Assembly (NCBI RefSeq): GCF_002234575.2
Contig: NZ_CP022464.2
Location: 6,262,001 to 6,326,000, forward strand
Direction: 5' to 3'
Origin: Enterocloster bolteae
GTDB lineage: Bacteria > Bacillota > Clostridia > Lachnospirales > Lachnospiraceae
DNA: 64,000 bases
Under the pieces are notes generated by a model that ran no database searches, was not told where the DNA came from, and was given only the letters and a program-made list of their open reading frames with translations. Numbering within the stretch: the stretch's first letter is position 1; each line of letters begins with the position of its first letter. A program made the position numbers and the translations under genes. Shown here piece after piece: positions 33,290 to 41,708 of this stretch.

Positions 33290-34439
33290 CTGCTGCCTTA
33301 TCTCCCATCAGCGCCTCAAAATGCTCCAGGATTTCCGTACGCTTTTCACCGAACAGGGACAGGTCCTCCTTCATCAGCATGCCGGTGTCATATCCCAGGT
33401 CCAGTCCTTCCAGGGACGGCTTGATGGTCTTTACGCTGTTCTTCTGGTCAATCTCTGCCAGCATCTGGAGATTCTCGTCACTGCTGAACAGCCACTCTAT
33501 AAAGTACTTGGCCGCGTCTGTATTCTCTGCATTCTTAAATGCCGCCACTCCCTCGGGAACCCATGGAATACCATCCGCCGGGTAAACGATGGACACATCA
33601 TACTCGTCTAACAGGGACTCGATGGTGCCGTCGATGTATGTGATTCCGATGGCATATTCATCGGTGGTCACCTTATTCTTAGGATCGGATCCGCGTTTTG
33701 CATAGTAAGCTATATTCTTATTCAGACCTTCAAAATAGGACCAGCCATCCTCTTCGCCCTTAGCCTGAAGCAGGGCATTGACCACAGCATAGTTGGTTCC
33801 TGATACAGCCGGGTTGGACATGATGATTTCGCCTTCATATTCTGCCTTTAACAAATCATCCCAGCTGGCAGGTGCCTCTATATTAAGCTCCTCCATGAGG
33901 CCGTCGTTGAGCAGAAAGCCTACGATGGTGATTCCCTTGGAATACCAGTAGCCCTCCGGGTCCTTAAAGTCCTCTGCCAGGTCCCCAGAAGCGTCAAAGG
34001 TAACCTGTTCTAACAGTCCGTCATCCTTCGCGCTCATGAATGCGTCAATGCCGCCTCCAAACCATAAATCGGCAGATGGTGTGCCGCCCTCCGCACGGAG
34101 CTTGGAGAGCACCTCTCCTGAGGACATGGACAGCAGCTCAACCTTAACACCGGTATCCTCTGTGAATTTGTCAAACAATGTTACATAATTCTCGCTGGTG
34201 GCCACTACCTTCATGGTGCCGGACAGAGCCGGTGCTTCTGCCTTAGATTCTGCATTGGCTTCTGCCTTAGTCTCCCCCTGGCTCCGGACTTCAGTTTCCT
34301 GGGCTGCGGTGGTTTCCCCGGTCTGGGATTCGGCAGGAGCCCCTGCAGTATTATTGCCTGTGCCATTGCTGCTGCCGCAGGCTGCCAGGGCCGGTACCAT
34401 GGTAAGCGCCATTAACAGGGCAACTATTTTCTTTCTCAT
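33282..34439 (-). CDS. ABC substrate-binding lipoprotein (ferric iron/phosphonate type)
   Basis: A 385-residue extracellular binding protein, first gene of the ABC-PHP operon. Signal peptide with lipobox LAACGSS (about 18-24), then an Ala/Glu/Thr linker to about residue 72 and the periplasmic-binding fold beginning GTMKVVATSENYVTLFDKF. Later motifs are SADLWFGGGIDAF, NPAVSGTNYAVVNALLQ and VYPADGIPWVPEGVA. The last matches the FbpA/AfuA/PhnS family, in which Tyr residues bind Fe or phosphonate; no Tyr-Tyr pair near the C-terminus is obvious, which argues against a classic ferric-iron protein. Ligand unknown. Confidence 0.85.
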   Translation of the reverse strand: MRKKIVALLMALTMVPALAACGSSNGTGNNTAGAPAESQTGETTAAQETEVRSQGETKAEANAESKAEAPALSGTMKVVATSENYVTLFDKFTEDTGVKVELLSMSSGEVLSKLRAEGGTPSADLWFGGGIDAFMSAKDDGLLEQVTFDASGDLAEDFKDPEGYWYSKGITIVGFLLNDGLMEELNIEAPASWDDLLKAEYEGEIIMSNPAVSGTNYAVVNALLQAKGEEDGWSYFEGLNKNIAYYAKRGSDPKNKVTTDEYAIGITYIDGTIESLLDEYDVSIVYPADGIPWVPEGVAAFKNAENTDAAKYFIEWLFSSDENLQMLAEIDQKNSVKTIKPSLEGLDLGYDTGMLMKEDLSLFGEKRTEILEHFEALMGDKAADE

Positions 34440-34778
34440 CTGTGGTCGTATCCTTTCTTAATCGTATTTTATATCACTATCCTGTCCTCTTCTGAAGGAC
34501 AGCAATAACCATTGTTGAATTATAATGAGCACCGGCCCTTAAGTCAATATACAGACTGTCTGTATAGAAAAAAACAAACAGGCAGAAAATCAGATAGAAA
34601 AAATCTATTCGCTGCCGAGGCCCGCTGGACTGTATTAATTTGTAAAAAGGAATAGACGGTGCCAGGGCATTGTGATAGAATAAACAAGGTTATTTTCCCG
34701 GCATATGGCCGGGATTTTTGATGAATATGTGTAGATATATGCCAGATATATGATGGATATAATGGAGGGGTTTTGAAA
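34440..34778. other. Divergent intergenic region between ABC-PHP operon and NSS 2
   Basis: 339 bp without a convincing gene. It holds the minus-strand leader of the binding-protein gene and the plus-strand leader of the NSS gene. A hairpin CCCGGC-ATATG-GCCGGG (34697-34713) followed by ATTTTTG lies 60 nt upstream of the NSS start and looks like a weak terminator or attenuator. No consensus promoter was found. Confidence 0.5.
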
Positions 34779-36167
34779 ATGGAACATAAAAGAAGCCAAT
34801 GGGCCAGCAACATAGGTTTTATACTGGCCGCTGCGGGAAGTGCTGTGGGACTGGGAAATATATGGAAATTTCCGGGAAAGGTGGCTGCCGGAGGCGGCGG
34901 GGCGTTTTTAATCTGCTATGCGCTGATTGTCCTGTTCGTAGGATTCCCGGTCATGCTGGCAGAGCTTTCCATCGGGCGCAGCACCCAGAAAAATGTGGTG
35001 GGCGCCTTCCGCCGGCTGAACCCGCGCTGGAGCTTTGCCGGGGGCATCGGGGTCCTGACCTTGTTTGTAATCATGTCCTACTACAGTGTAGTCGGAGGAT
35101 GGGTGATGAAATACATTTCGGTGTACCTTACCGGGGCGGATTTCAGTGCCTTTGGAAACGACAGCAGCAGATTTTCCGCTTATTTTGCAGATTTTATATC
35201 ACGGCCTGCAGAACCGCTTCTCTGGGGCGCCGCCTTCCTCCTTCTGTGTATCTACGTGGTTGTGCGGGGCGTATCAGAAGGAATTGAACGGGTCAGTAAA
35301 TTTTTAATGCCCGGCCTGTTCGTGCTCTTAACCGGAATTGTGGTCTATGCCATAACCCTGGACGGAGCCGCCGAAGGCCTTAAATATATGCTGGCAGTGG
35401 ACCCCGCGAAATTCAACGGAGGAACCGTGGTAGCCGCCCTGGGCCAGGCCTTTTTCTCCCTCAGTGTGGGAATGGGCATCATGGTGACCTACGGCTCCTA
35501 CGTGCCAAGGACAGAGAATCTGGCCAAAAGCGCCGGCTGTATCTGTATCTTGGACAGCCTTGTGGCCCTCCTGTCCGGACTTGCCATCGTGCCTGTGGTT
35601 TATATTACGGCTGGTCCCGAAGCCATGGGCATGGGAGGCGGGTTTGCTTTCATGGCTCTTCCTGAGGTGTTCAGCCGGCTGCCTGGCGGCGTGTTCTTTG
35701 GTTTTGCCTTCTTCCTCCTGCTGTTCGTGGCAGCCCTGACCAGCGCCATCAGCATCCTTGAGAGCTGCATCGCATGGCTTACGGAAGAATTCGGTTTTGC
35801 CAGGTTAAAAGCAACCCTGCTCCTTGTGATTCCCATGTCATTCTTAAGCGCAGGTTATTCGCTGTCCCAGGGAGCCATGGACATAAAGCTGCCGTGGTTT
35901 GATTTTACCAACGGCGTCCAATATCTCCCCATGAACGCTGTCATGGAAAAATTCACTGACAATCTGATGATTCCCCTGGGAGCCCTGTGCTTCTGTCTGT
36001 TCGTGGGATGGGTTTGGGGAACAGACAACGCCTCAAAGGAAATTGAAGCCTCAGGCCACAGCATGGCCTGGAAACGCCTGTGGGCCTTTCTGGTAAAGTT
36101 CCTGGCTCCGGCGGTTATTATTGTCATATTATATTTTACAGTTGGCCGCGGACAGGGTCTGTCCTGA
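34779..36167 (+). CDS. Sodium:neurotransmitter symporter (NSS/SNF family) transporter 2
   Basis: A 462-residue LeuT-fold Na+-symporter, probably for an amino acid or related amine. It shows NIGFILAAAGSAVGLGNIWKFP in helix 1, GGGAFLICYALIVLFVGFPVMLAE split over helices 1-2, and AFFSLSVGMGIMVTYGSYVPR in helix 6. The start ATG at 34779 has GGAGGGG 8 nt upstream; a TTG two codons earlier is too close to that site. It is more typical in length than the paralogue at 28.6-30.0 kb. Monocistronic, ended by a strong terminator that lies within the convergent gene. Confidence 0.92.
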   Translation: MEHKRSQWASNIGFILAAAGSAVGLGNIWKFPGKVAAGGGGAFLICYALIVLFVGFPVMLAELSIGRSTQKNVVGAFRRLNPRWSFAGGIGVLTLFVIMSYYSVVGGWVMKYISVYLTGADFSAFGNDSSRFSAYFADFISRPAEPLLWGAAFLLLCIYVVVRGVSEGIERVSKFLMPGLFVLLTGIVVYAITLDGAAEGLKYMLAVDPAKFNGGTVVAALGQAFFSLSVGMGIMVTYGSYVPRTENLAKSAGCICILDSLVALLSGLAIVPVVYITAGPEAMGMGGGFAFMALPEVFSRLPGGVFFGFAFFLLLFVAALTSAISILESCIAWLTEEFGFARLKATLLLVIPMSFLSAGYSLSQGAMDIKLPWFDFTNGVQYLPMNAVMEKFTDNLMIPLGALCFCLFVGWVWGTDNASKEIEASGHSMAWKRLWAFLVKFLAPAVIIVILYFTVGRGQGLS

Positions 36168-36184
36168 TAAATCCATTCTGTAAA

Positions 36185-37075
36185 TCATGAAACTAAGGTT
36201 CCGGTATCCGTCTTTCCGGAACCTGTATTTTTTGCATTCCCGCTTTCCTCTGTCCAAATTCCTGTGTTGTTTTCTGCCCGGATTTCCGTCTTGTTTTCTT
36301 CACGGCTCTTTTCTGCCTTATCTTCCCTTACCGGATCATCCGCTTCCCGGTTCTCCTCCAGCGCATCCATGCTGTCTCCAAGGCTCTTTGCCTGACTGTC
36401 CCCAAGGGCCGAAGCCCGGTCTCCCAGCGCCGCAATTTCCATTTCCTTCCGCTTTAATGCGCTCGTCTCATTGTCAACCATGTCCGCCACATTGGCAGCG
36501 CCGCCCATGCCTTTGCTGACCAGGGCATCCACATGCACACCGCCCTGGCTGACCTCAGCTTCCTTCACATGCATCTCACCCTCAACCCGGTCCTTTACGG
36601 CGGATATCTTCTCAGCATTCCTGATACCATCCGATACATTGGCCAGACTGCTTAAACGCTCCACCTCGCGCTGTTCCTCCGTCTTATGAGGGTCAGTCCT
36701 GTCCGTCTTTTTCTTGTCATCCGGTTCCGCACATGCCTTGGCCTGCTGGGCATACAGTCCTGCTATCTGTTTATCCAGGTCGGCCAGCTGCTTTCCGTAG
36801 TTTTTAAGCTGGTCCTTGATGTCATCCACCTTACCGCCGTTTTTTAAGGTGTTCTCCACCAGTTCATTCTTTCTGTCAATGATGGTCTGCTTCTGCTTTG
36901 TCAGATTCTCTATCATGCTCATCAGCTTTCCCTGGGGCGAGAAATCGGCCCGGTCACTGCGCCCGGTTCCGGCAGATTTTCCGGTTCTGCTATTATTCTT
37001 TGCAAAGGAGGCGTTTACCCTTGCCGCATTGATAATGGTGTTTTTAGGCTGGATTGCGTTAAAATTTATCCTCAT
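36185..37075 (-). CDS. Coiled-coil protein of unknown function, possibly motility-linked
   Basis: A 296-residue soluble protein that I do not recognise. It begins MRINFNAIQPKNTIINAARV, has no signal peptide or membrane segment, and contains charged helical stretches consistent with coiled coil (about 50-115, including IENLTKQKQTIIDRKNELV and QLADLDKQIAGLYAQQ). The C-terminus from about 225 is low-complexity Glu/Lys/Asn/Thr. One Cys only. The start at 37075 follows GGGAGG with 6-nt spacing. The upstream region has a sigma28-like promoter, the main hint of a flagellar or chemotaxis link. The termination codon lies 17 nt from the convergent NSS gene. Confidence 0.7.
   Translation of the reverse strand: MRINFNAIQPKNTIINAARVNASFAKNNSRTGKSAGTGRSDRADFSPQGKLMSMIENLTKQKQTIIDRKNELVENTLKNGGKVDDIKDQLKNYGKQLADLDKQIAGLYAQQAKACAEPDDKKKTDRTDPHKTEEQREVERLSSLANVSDGIRNAEKISAVKDRVEGEMHVKEAEVSQGGVHVDALVSKGMGGAANVADMVDNETSALKRKEMEIAALGDRASALGDSQAKSLGDSMDALEENREADDPVREDKAEKSREENKTEIRAENNTGIWTEESGNAKNTGSGKTDTGTLVS
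36196..36230 (+). terminator. Terminator of NSS 2, located inside the convergent gene's 3' end
   Basis: AGGTTCCGG (36196-36204) pairs perfectly with CCGGAACCT (36216-36224), followed by GTATTTTTTG. The hairpin codes for the last residues of the minus-strand coiled-coil protein, so the sequence has two roles. Confidence 0.8.
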
Positions 37076-37130
37076 TGTTTACCTCCCACTGGTGTTATAG
37101 GGTTTTTGGGGCTTCTTATTTCTATTTATG

Positions 37131-37157
37131 TTATCGTACGGCTGCGGTTAAAGTTTA
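37131..37157 (-). promoter_or_regulatory. Sigma28 (SigD/FliA)-like promoter
   Basis: On the minus strand TAAACTTT (-35, beginning 37157), N11, TACGATAA (-10, ending 37131). Against the sigma28 consensus TAAAGTTT-N11-GCCGATAA this is 13 of 16 matches with exact spacing, about 56 bp before the start codon. Confidence 0.55.
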
Positions 37158-37328
37158 TAGTCAGAAGTTAATATCTTCCGCCACTCATCAGATCATGAAA
37201 TACTGATAACATTCGTTGGAATCCATTACCGCTTTCCATGTATCATAAACTTTTCATAAATGCAGCATATCCTAAACATTTATGACTTTTATATATTTGG
37301 AAAGATTACCGGATTTTAAGTTGCATGC

Positions 37329-37372
37329 AAAAAGGGAATCCGTCAACCAGCACTGTGCTGACGAACTCCCTT
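37329..37372 (-). terminator. Terminator of the second TRAP operon
   Basis: An extended imperfect stem (about 37332-37345 with 37359-37372, two mismatches) is capped by the paired segment CAGCAC/GTGCTG and followed on the minus strand by TTTTTGCATG. It lies 20 nt after the yhcH stop. Confidence 0.75.
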
Positions 37373-37390
37373 CTACTACTGCTTAGCATC

Positions 37391-37855
37391 CTATACCCTG
37401 TCCATGCTCACCTTCACAACCACTTTCCTCACCTTTCCAGGGTGTTCCACCATACATCCCGGACGGTGGATATCATTTGGAAAAAAAATGTTATAGCAGC
37501 CTTTGGTTGCTATGAGAAAGCTCTCGTCTCCCACATCGTCATAGAAGTAAATATCTCCTTCTTCCTTCCCATCTGTAATGGTCAAATCTCCTATATCCGG
37601 AGCAAATCCCAACATTTCTCTTCCCTTTGCAACAAACTGTACATCTGCATACTTCTTATGTATTTCTGGTCTTTTATCTGCGGAAGCACAGGTTGTTATA
37701 TCCATTACCATCGCATATATATCCTTTCCGTCAATGGCATATGTGCCTGGTTCCATCTGTGTAAAATCCCTGCTCATAAGATATTCCAGGGCTTTCTGGA
37801 TTCCCTCCGGATATTTTCCCAGGTCCTCATTGGTATAAATAGATGAAGATATCAT
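37391..37855 (-). CDS. YhcH/YjgK/YiaL-family cupin (DUF386)
   Basis: A 154-residue single-domain beta-barrel protein of the family that includes E. coli NanQ (sialic-acid anomerase) and EbgC. Putative metal-binding residues are in PEIHKKYADVQFV and FFPNDIHRPGC. The start at 37855 (MISSS) has GGGAGG 8 nt upstream. It is the last gene of the eda-TRAP-aldolase operon, so it likely acts as an anomerase or mutarotase on the transported sugar or its keto acid. The activity is inferred from family and position. Confidence 0.85.
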   Translation of the reverse strand: MISSSIYTNEDLGKYPEGIQKALEYLMSRDFTQMEPGTYAIDGKDIYAMVMDITTCASADKRPEIHKKYADVQFVAKGREMLGFAPDIGDLTITDGKEEGDIYFYDDVGDESFLIATKGCYNIFFPNDIHRPGCMVEHPGKVRKVVVKVSMDRV

Positions 37856-37868
37856 ATAGTCACCCTCC

Positions 37869-38684
37869 CTATACAGTCTCAAAATGCTTTTTTAACGGAA
37901 TATAGACATCCTTCCTCAGGCCGGCTAAGAGCATCTTGAAATTCGTTACATCGTTTCTCAGCGTCATTACCCTGACTCCATTTTCCGCCATCTCAATTGC
38001 CCGCTCCAGATTGGGAGGCGCGATGGGACCCATCAGCGGAATGCCTTTTTCTTTGGCCTTTTTAAACAAACGTTCAAACCGACTCTTCACCTGTGGGTTG
38101 TCAAAGTTATATGTCTCTTTAATACCCAAGCCAAGCGCCAGATCCGATGGCCCTAGCTGCACTCCCCCCAGTCCCTCCACATCCAGTATCTCATCCATAT
38201 TATCAAAGAATTCAGGGTCCTCTGCCAGTGGTATTATCAATGTCTCCCGGTTGCATTTTTCAACATACTCTCCAAAATTAAAGTCAGGATAGCAACCATA
38301 GCCTGCGCTTCTGCAATCCGTGGCTGAGCCTCTCACACCATAAGGAGGGAACCTGACAGCCTGTACCATTTTTCTGGCATCTTCAGCTGTACGGCAATGC
38401 GGAACCACTACTGCGTCTGCCCCGAACTCAGCAGTTGTGCGAATCAGTACCTCGTCATTATACTTGACACGGACGCATGTCCCCATTCCGCTCTCATTGG
38501 CAGCAATGATCAATGCCTGCAGTTCCCTGTCAATGGTCACAGGTGTATGCTCCATATCAATAAAGACAAAATCAAATCCTGAGTATCCTATCATCTGGAC
38601 CACGATAGGGCTTCCTGTGAATATCCCCATTCCCACTGCCAGCTTACCTTCATCCAATATTTGTTTCATCTTATTTTCTCTCAT
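37869..38684 (-). CDS. HpcH/HpaI-family class II aldolase
   Basis: A 271-residue metal-dependent aldolase of the HpaI/GarL/YfaU group, which splits 2-keto-3-deoxy or 4-hydroxy-2-keto acids to pyruvate plus an aldehyde. It shows FVFIDMEHTPVTIDRELQAL near the start, the basic Arg in CVRVKYND, the metal-site region VVVPHCRTAEDARKMVQAVR-FPPYGVRGSA and GGVQLGPSDLALGLG. The start follows AAAAGGAG with 7-nt spacing. It follows dctM and precedes yhcH, and provides a second aldolase in an operon that also has an Eda-type enzyme. Confidence 0.87.
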   Translation of the reverse strand: MRENKMKQILDEGKLAVGMGIFTGSPIVVQMIGYSGFDFVFIDMEHTPVTIDRELQALIIAANESGMGTCVRVKYNDEVLIRTTAEFGADAVVVPHCRTAEDARKMVQAVRFPPYGVRGSATDCRSAGYGCYPDFNFGEYVEKCNRETLIIPLAEDPEFFDNMDEILDVEGLGGVQLGPSDLALGLGIKETYNFDNPQVKSRFERLFKKAKEKGIPLMGPIAPPNLERAIEMAENGVRVMTLRNDVTNFKMLLAGLRKDVYIPLKKHFETV

Positions 38685-38729
38685 AATGTTTCTCCTTTTT
38701 ATTTTTACTTAAATTCGATTTAACCGTTT

Positions 38730-40019
38730 TTAATAGTTCAGAAATATCTTAGGAAGAACCAAAACAACATCCGGTATGTATGTAATGACAAGCAGAAAAG
38801 CTATCATGACTGCAATCATAGGAAGTATCTCCTTTATGATATCCTTTAATGGCGTTTCAGAAATGGCTGATGTTACAAACAACAGAGGACCATAAGGAGG
38901 CGTCACCATTCCTATCATCATATTAATTACGAACATGACCCCGAAGTGGACCGGATCGATACCAAATCCCTGAACCAGCGGGTATATCATGGGAATAAAT
39001 ACCAGTGTAATGGTGTTATTGTCGAATATCATACCCAGTATTAGGAACATAATATTGCATATCAGCAGGAATACATATCTGTTATCTGTGATTCCCATAA
39101 TAAAACCGCCTAACAGTGTAGGTATGCGCTCCAGTGTGGATATATAAACAATCACGGACGCACAGCCCACGGTTATGGAAACCGTGCCTACAGTCCTCGC
39201 TGTTTCCAGCAGTATTTTTTTTAAAGACTCCCAGTTTAACATCCTGTACACCAGTACAGACACTATCAGCGCATAAGCCCCTGCCACCGCACCTGCCTCA
39301 GTGGGTGTCACCGCGCCTCCATAGATTCCTCCTAAAAGGATGACCGGCGTCAGCAGTGCGGGTATTGCCTTAAATGTGTATGTCAAAAAAAGAGGTATTG
39401 TATATTTAGTACCATAAGGATACTTTCTCCTATAGGATACCACCAGACAGTACGCTCCCAAAAATAACGCAAGCATAACCCCCGGCAGCATACCTCCCAT
39501 AAACAGTGCTCCTACGGAAGCGCCTGTAAGGGACGAGTACAGCAGCATGGTCATACTGGGAGGAAAGATGGGTCCAATTGTAGCGGATGCTGCTGTTATG
39601 GCACAGCTGAAACCATCGTCGTACCCCTGGCGCTTCATCTCTGCTATTTCCATGATACCAACGCCGGAAGCATCCGCCATGGCTGAGCCTGTCATTCCTG
39701 AAAAGATAAGAGATACCAGAACATTAACCTGAGCCATGCCGCCCCGCATCCTTCCCACGATACCATCTGAAAAGCGGAAAATCATATCAGATATCTTACC
39801 TGTATTCATTACATTTGCCGTAAATACAAACAACGGAATGGCTATGATGACATAATTATTCCAATATGCCTCACATATGCAGTTAGGTATCACCCCCATA
39901 TTCCCTCCTGTAGCCAGCATATATATGACGCCTACAGAAAGCATACCTAACGCAATGGGCATACCTGTAAGGAATATCATGGCAAAAGCCGCTAAAAACA
40001 CAACAATTCCTATATTCAT
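38730..40019 (-). CDS. dctM: TRAP transporter large permease DctM (eda operon)
   Basis: A 429-residue multi-helix permease. Characteristic segments are MPIALGMLSVGVIYML, NTGKISDMIFRFSDGIVG, SGMTGSAMADASGVGIMEI, IGPIFPPSMTMLLYSSL and the C-terminal MVTPPYGPLLFVTSAIS. The start at 40019 (MNIGIV) has GGGGGAAAG about 8 nt upstream; the longer frame to 40109 runs into the dctQ gene. It lies 17 nt after dctQ. Substrate probably a sugar acid or related keto-acid precursor. Confidence 0.92.
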   Translation of the reverse strand: MNIGIVVFLAAFAMIFLTGMPIALGMLSVGVIYMLATGGNMGVIPNCICEAYWNNYVIIAIPLFVFTANVMNTGKISDMIFRFSDGIVGRMRGGMAQVNVLVSLIFSGMTGSAMADASGVGIMEIAEMKRQGYDDGFSCAITAASATIGPIFPPSMTMLLYSSLTGASVGALFMGGMLPGVMLALFLGAYCLVVSYRRKYPYGTKYTIPLFLTYTFKAIPALLTPVILLGGIYGGAVTPTEAGAVAGAYALIVSVLVYRMLNWESLKKILLETARTVGTVSITVGCASVIVYISTLERIPTLLGGFIMGITDNRYVFLLICNIMFLILGMIFDNNTITLVFIPMIYPLVQGFGIDPVHFGVMFVINMMIGMVTPPYGPLLFVTSAISETPLKDIIKEILPMIAVMIAFLLVITYIPDVVLVLPKIFLNY

Positions 40020-40036
40020 ACTATCTTTCCCCCTCT

Positions 40037-40540
40037 CTACCCTGATTGCCCCCGCTTCTGCCGGAACCACCCTCTTATATCCCTGTACAAATCCGCGAAG
40101 GAATAACACATCACACCAAAAACAAGGATTATGATTGGAAAGAAGTAAAATTTAACCGGAATTTTTAAGGATGGACTAACGGTTCTGTATTTTACAATAT
40201 ATTGAACTGTGGGCTTCATCAAAATTCCATATGTGACGCCCATGAGCAAATTGCGAAAAATCCTTAACCACCTCTGACCGTCTTGCGGCAGTAAATCATA
40301 TATCATAGTGAAATTTACATGTTTATTCAGCCTGCGCACATAACATGCTCCTAACAGAACAGTCCATATGTAAGTCGCTACCTGTACCTCCGTCCCCCAC
40401 GCCGGGGGACGGTTCAGTATATACCTGGAGAAAACAGAATACACAAATGCCAGGAAAAGAGCTGAAAATGTAATAACCGGAATAAAAACTTCCACAAAAT
40501 CCCTTATTCTTAGAAATAACCATTTAATCTTCGCTCTCAT
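40037..40540 (-). CDS. dctQ: TRAP transporter small permease DctQ (eda operon)
   Basis: A 167-residue four-helix subunit: MRAKIKWLFLRIRDFVEVFI, FSALFLAFVYSVFSRYIL, PAWGTEVQVATYIWTVLLGACY and two C-terminal helices. The GTE at the membrane edge matches the W-x-E element of the family. The start at 40540 follows GAGGAGG with 6-nt spacing. It lies between dctP and dctM. Confidence 0.9.
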   Translation of the reverse strand: MRAKIKWLFLRIRDFVEVFIPVITFSALFLAFVYSVFSRYILNRPPAWGTEVQVATYIWTVLLGACYVRRLNKHVNFTMIYDLLPQDGQRWLRIFRNLLMGVTYGILMKPTVQYIVKYRTVSPSLKIPVKFYFFPIIILVFGVMCYSFADLYRDIRGWFRQKRGQSG

Positions 40541-40566
40541 TGCATGCCTCCTCTCATCCTGGCGGC

Positions 40567-41682
40567 CTATTTGATTATCTCGTTAAAAATATCCATGTTC
40601 CAGTTTTTCTCGTTGTCCGGATTGGAAAGATAGTATTTGAATGCGTACTCCTTAAATGCATCCTTATCTGGTTCCTGCAGATTAATCCCATACTTTTCTA
40701 CACATTCATCCAATATTTTCGCTTCCTCAGCCATCACATCCTGGTTATTCTGTTCAACAGCCTCCCTTATAACCTGCGTCAACAGTTCCTGCTGCTCTGG
40801 AGTCATATTCTCCCATTTATCACCATTAACACACACCAGATTGGCTGTTATCATATGGTCTGTCATGACAATGCTCTTTGACACCTCCTGCATAGCATTT
40901 GCATACGAAGACAGAATGATATTCTCCTGGGCATCCACAGTACCTGTCTGCATGGCAAGATATGTCTCGCTGCTGTCAAGGGGCGTGGGCTCCGCGCCGA
41001 TTGCCGTCCCCATGTCAAGGAATGACGCTGAGTTTGGCATACGGATTTTTACTCCTTTTAAATCCTCAGGGGTCTGTACTGTAAGTGAGCCGTCTGAAAT
41101 CCATACATCACGTCTTCCCAGGTAAAACGGGGCGATTACTTTAACGTGAAATTCATCCCAAATCTGATCCTGCACCCATTTTCCAACCTCCCCCTGCGTG
41201 TCCAATACCTGCATCATATCGTCCACGTCATCATATAGGAACGCAATATCAAACATATTTGCCCACAGCGCTCCATTGTCATAGAAATATCCCAGCTGAA
41301 TGAATCCTATATCAATATTTCCATCCAGGAGAGCCCCCAACTCTGCACTGGACTTAAAAAGGGTGGCGCTGTCATAATGTTCAAACTGAAAGTTTCCCCC
41401 GCCCTTTTGTTCTGATACCTCGGATATCCTGGACTGCAGAAGCTGGGTCGATGCTCCGGGCAGCTGGGAAGTGGATGTAATCAGCTTGACCGCATCTTTG
41501 CCAGCCGTATCCCCGGCAGAAGTTTCTGTTGTCTGTGTCCCGGATGTCTGGTTTTCGTCCACCTGGGCTGCAGATGTCTGGCTCCCCGCTGCCGACTCCT
41601 TTTTCCCGGAACTGCATGCCGCCAGAGAGACTGTTATGAGTGCTGCTATTGCCAGAACAGATAACCTATTTTTATTTATCAT
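40567..41682 (-). CDS. dctP: TRAP transporter solute-binding lipoprotein DctP (eda operon)
   Basis: A 371-residue extracellular binding protein. Lipobox LAACSSG lies at about 20-26, followed by a Ser/Thr/Gln linker to about residue 63. The ligand domain contains SSAELGALLDGNIDIGFIQLGYF, the substrate-arginine region LKGVKIRMPNSASF and YLAMQTGTVDAQENIILSS. The start follows GGGAAGGG with 7-nt spacing. Co-transcription with two aldolases implies that the ligand is a hexonate, uronate or similar acid. Confidence 0.9.
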   Translation of the reverse strand: MINKNRLSVLAIAALITVSLAACSSGKKESAAGSQTSAAQVDENQTSGTQTTETSAGDTAGKDAVKLITSTSQLPGASTQLLQSRISEVSEQKGGGNFQFEHYDSATLFKSSAELGALLDGNIDIGFIQLGYFYDNGALWANMFDIAFLYDDVDDMMQVLDTQGEVGKWVQDQIWDEFHVKVIAPFYLGRRDVWISDGSLTVQTPEDLKGVKIRMPNSASFLDMGTAIGAEPTPLDSSETYLAMQTGTVDAQENIILSSYANAMQEVSKSIVMTDHMITANLVCVNGDKWENMTPEQQELLTQVIREAVEQNNQDVMAEEAKILDECVEKYGINLQEPDKDAFKEYAFKYYLSNPDNEKNWNMDIFNEIIK

Positions 41683-41708
41683 ATAGTAACCCTTCCCCTC
41701 TTAATTTT

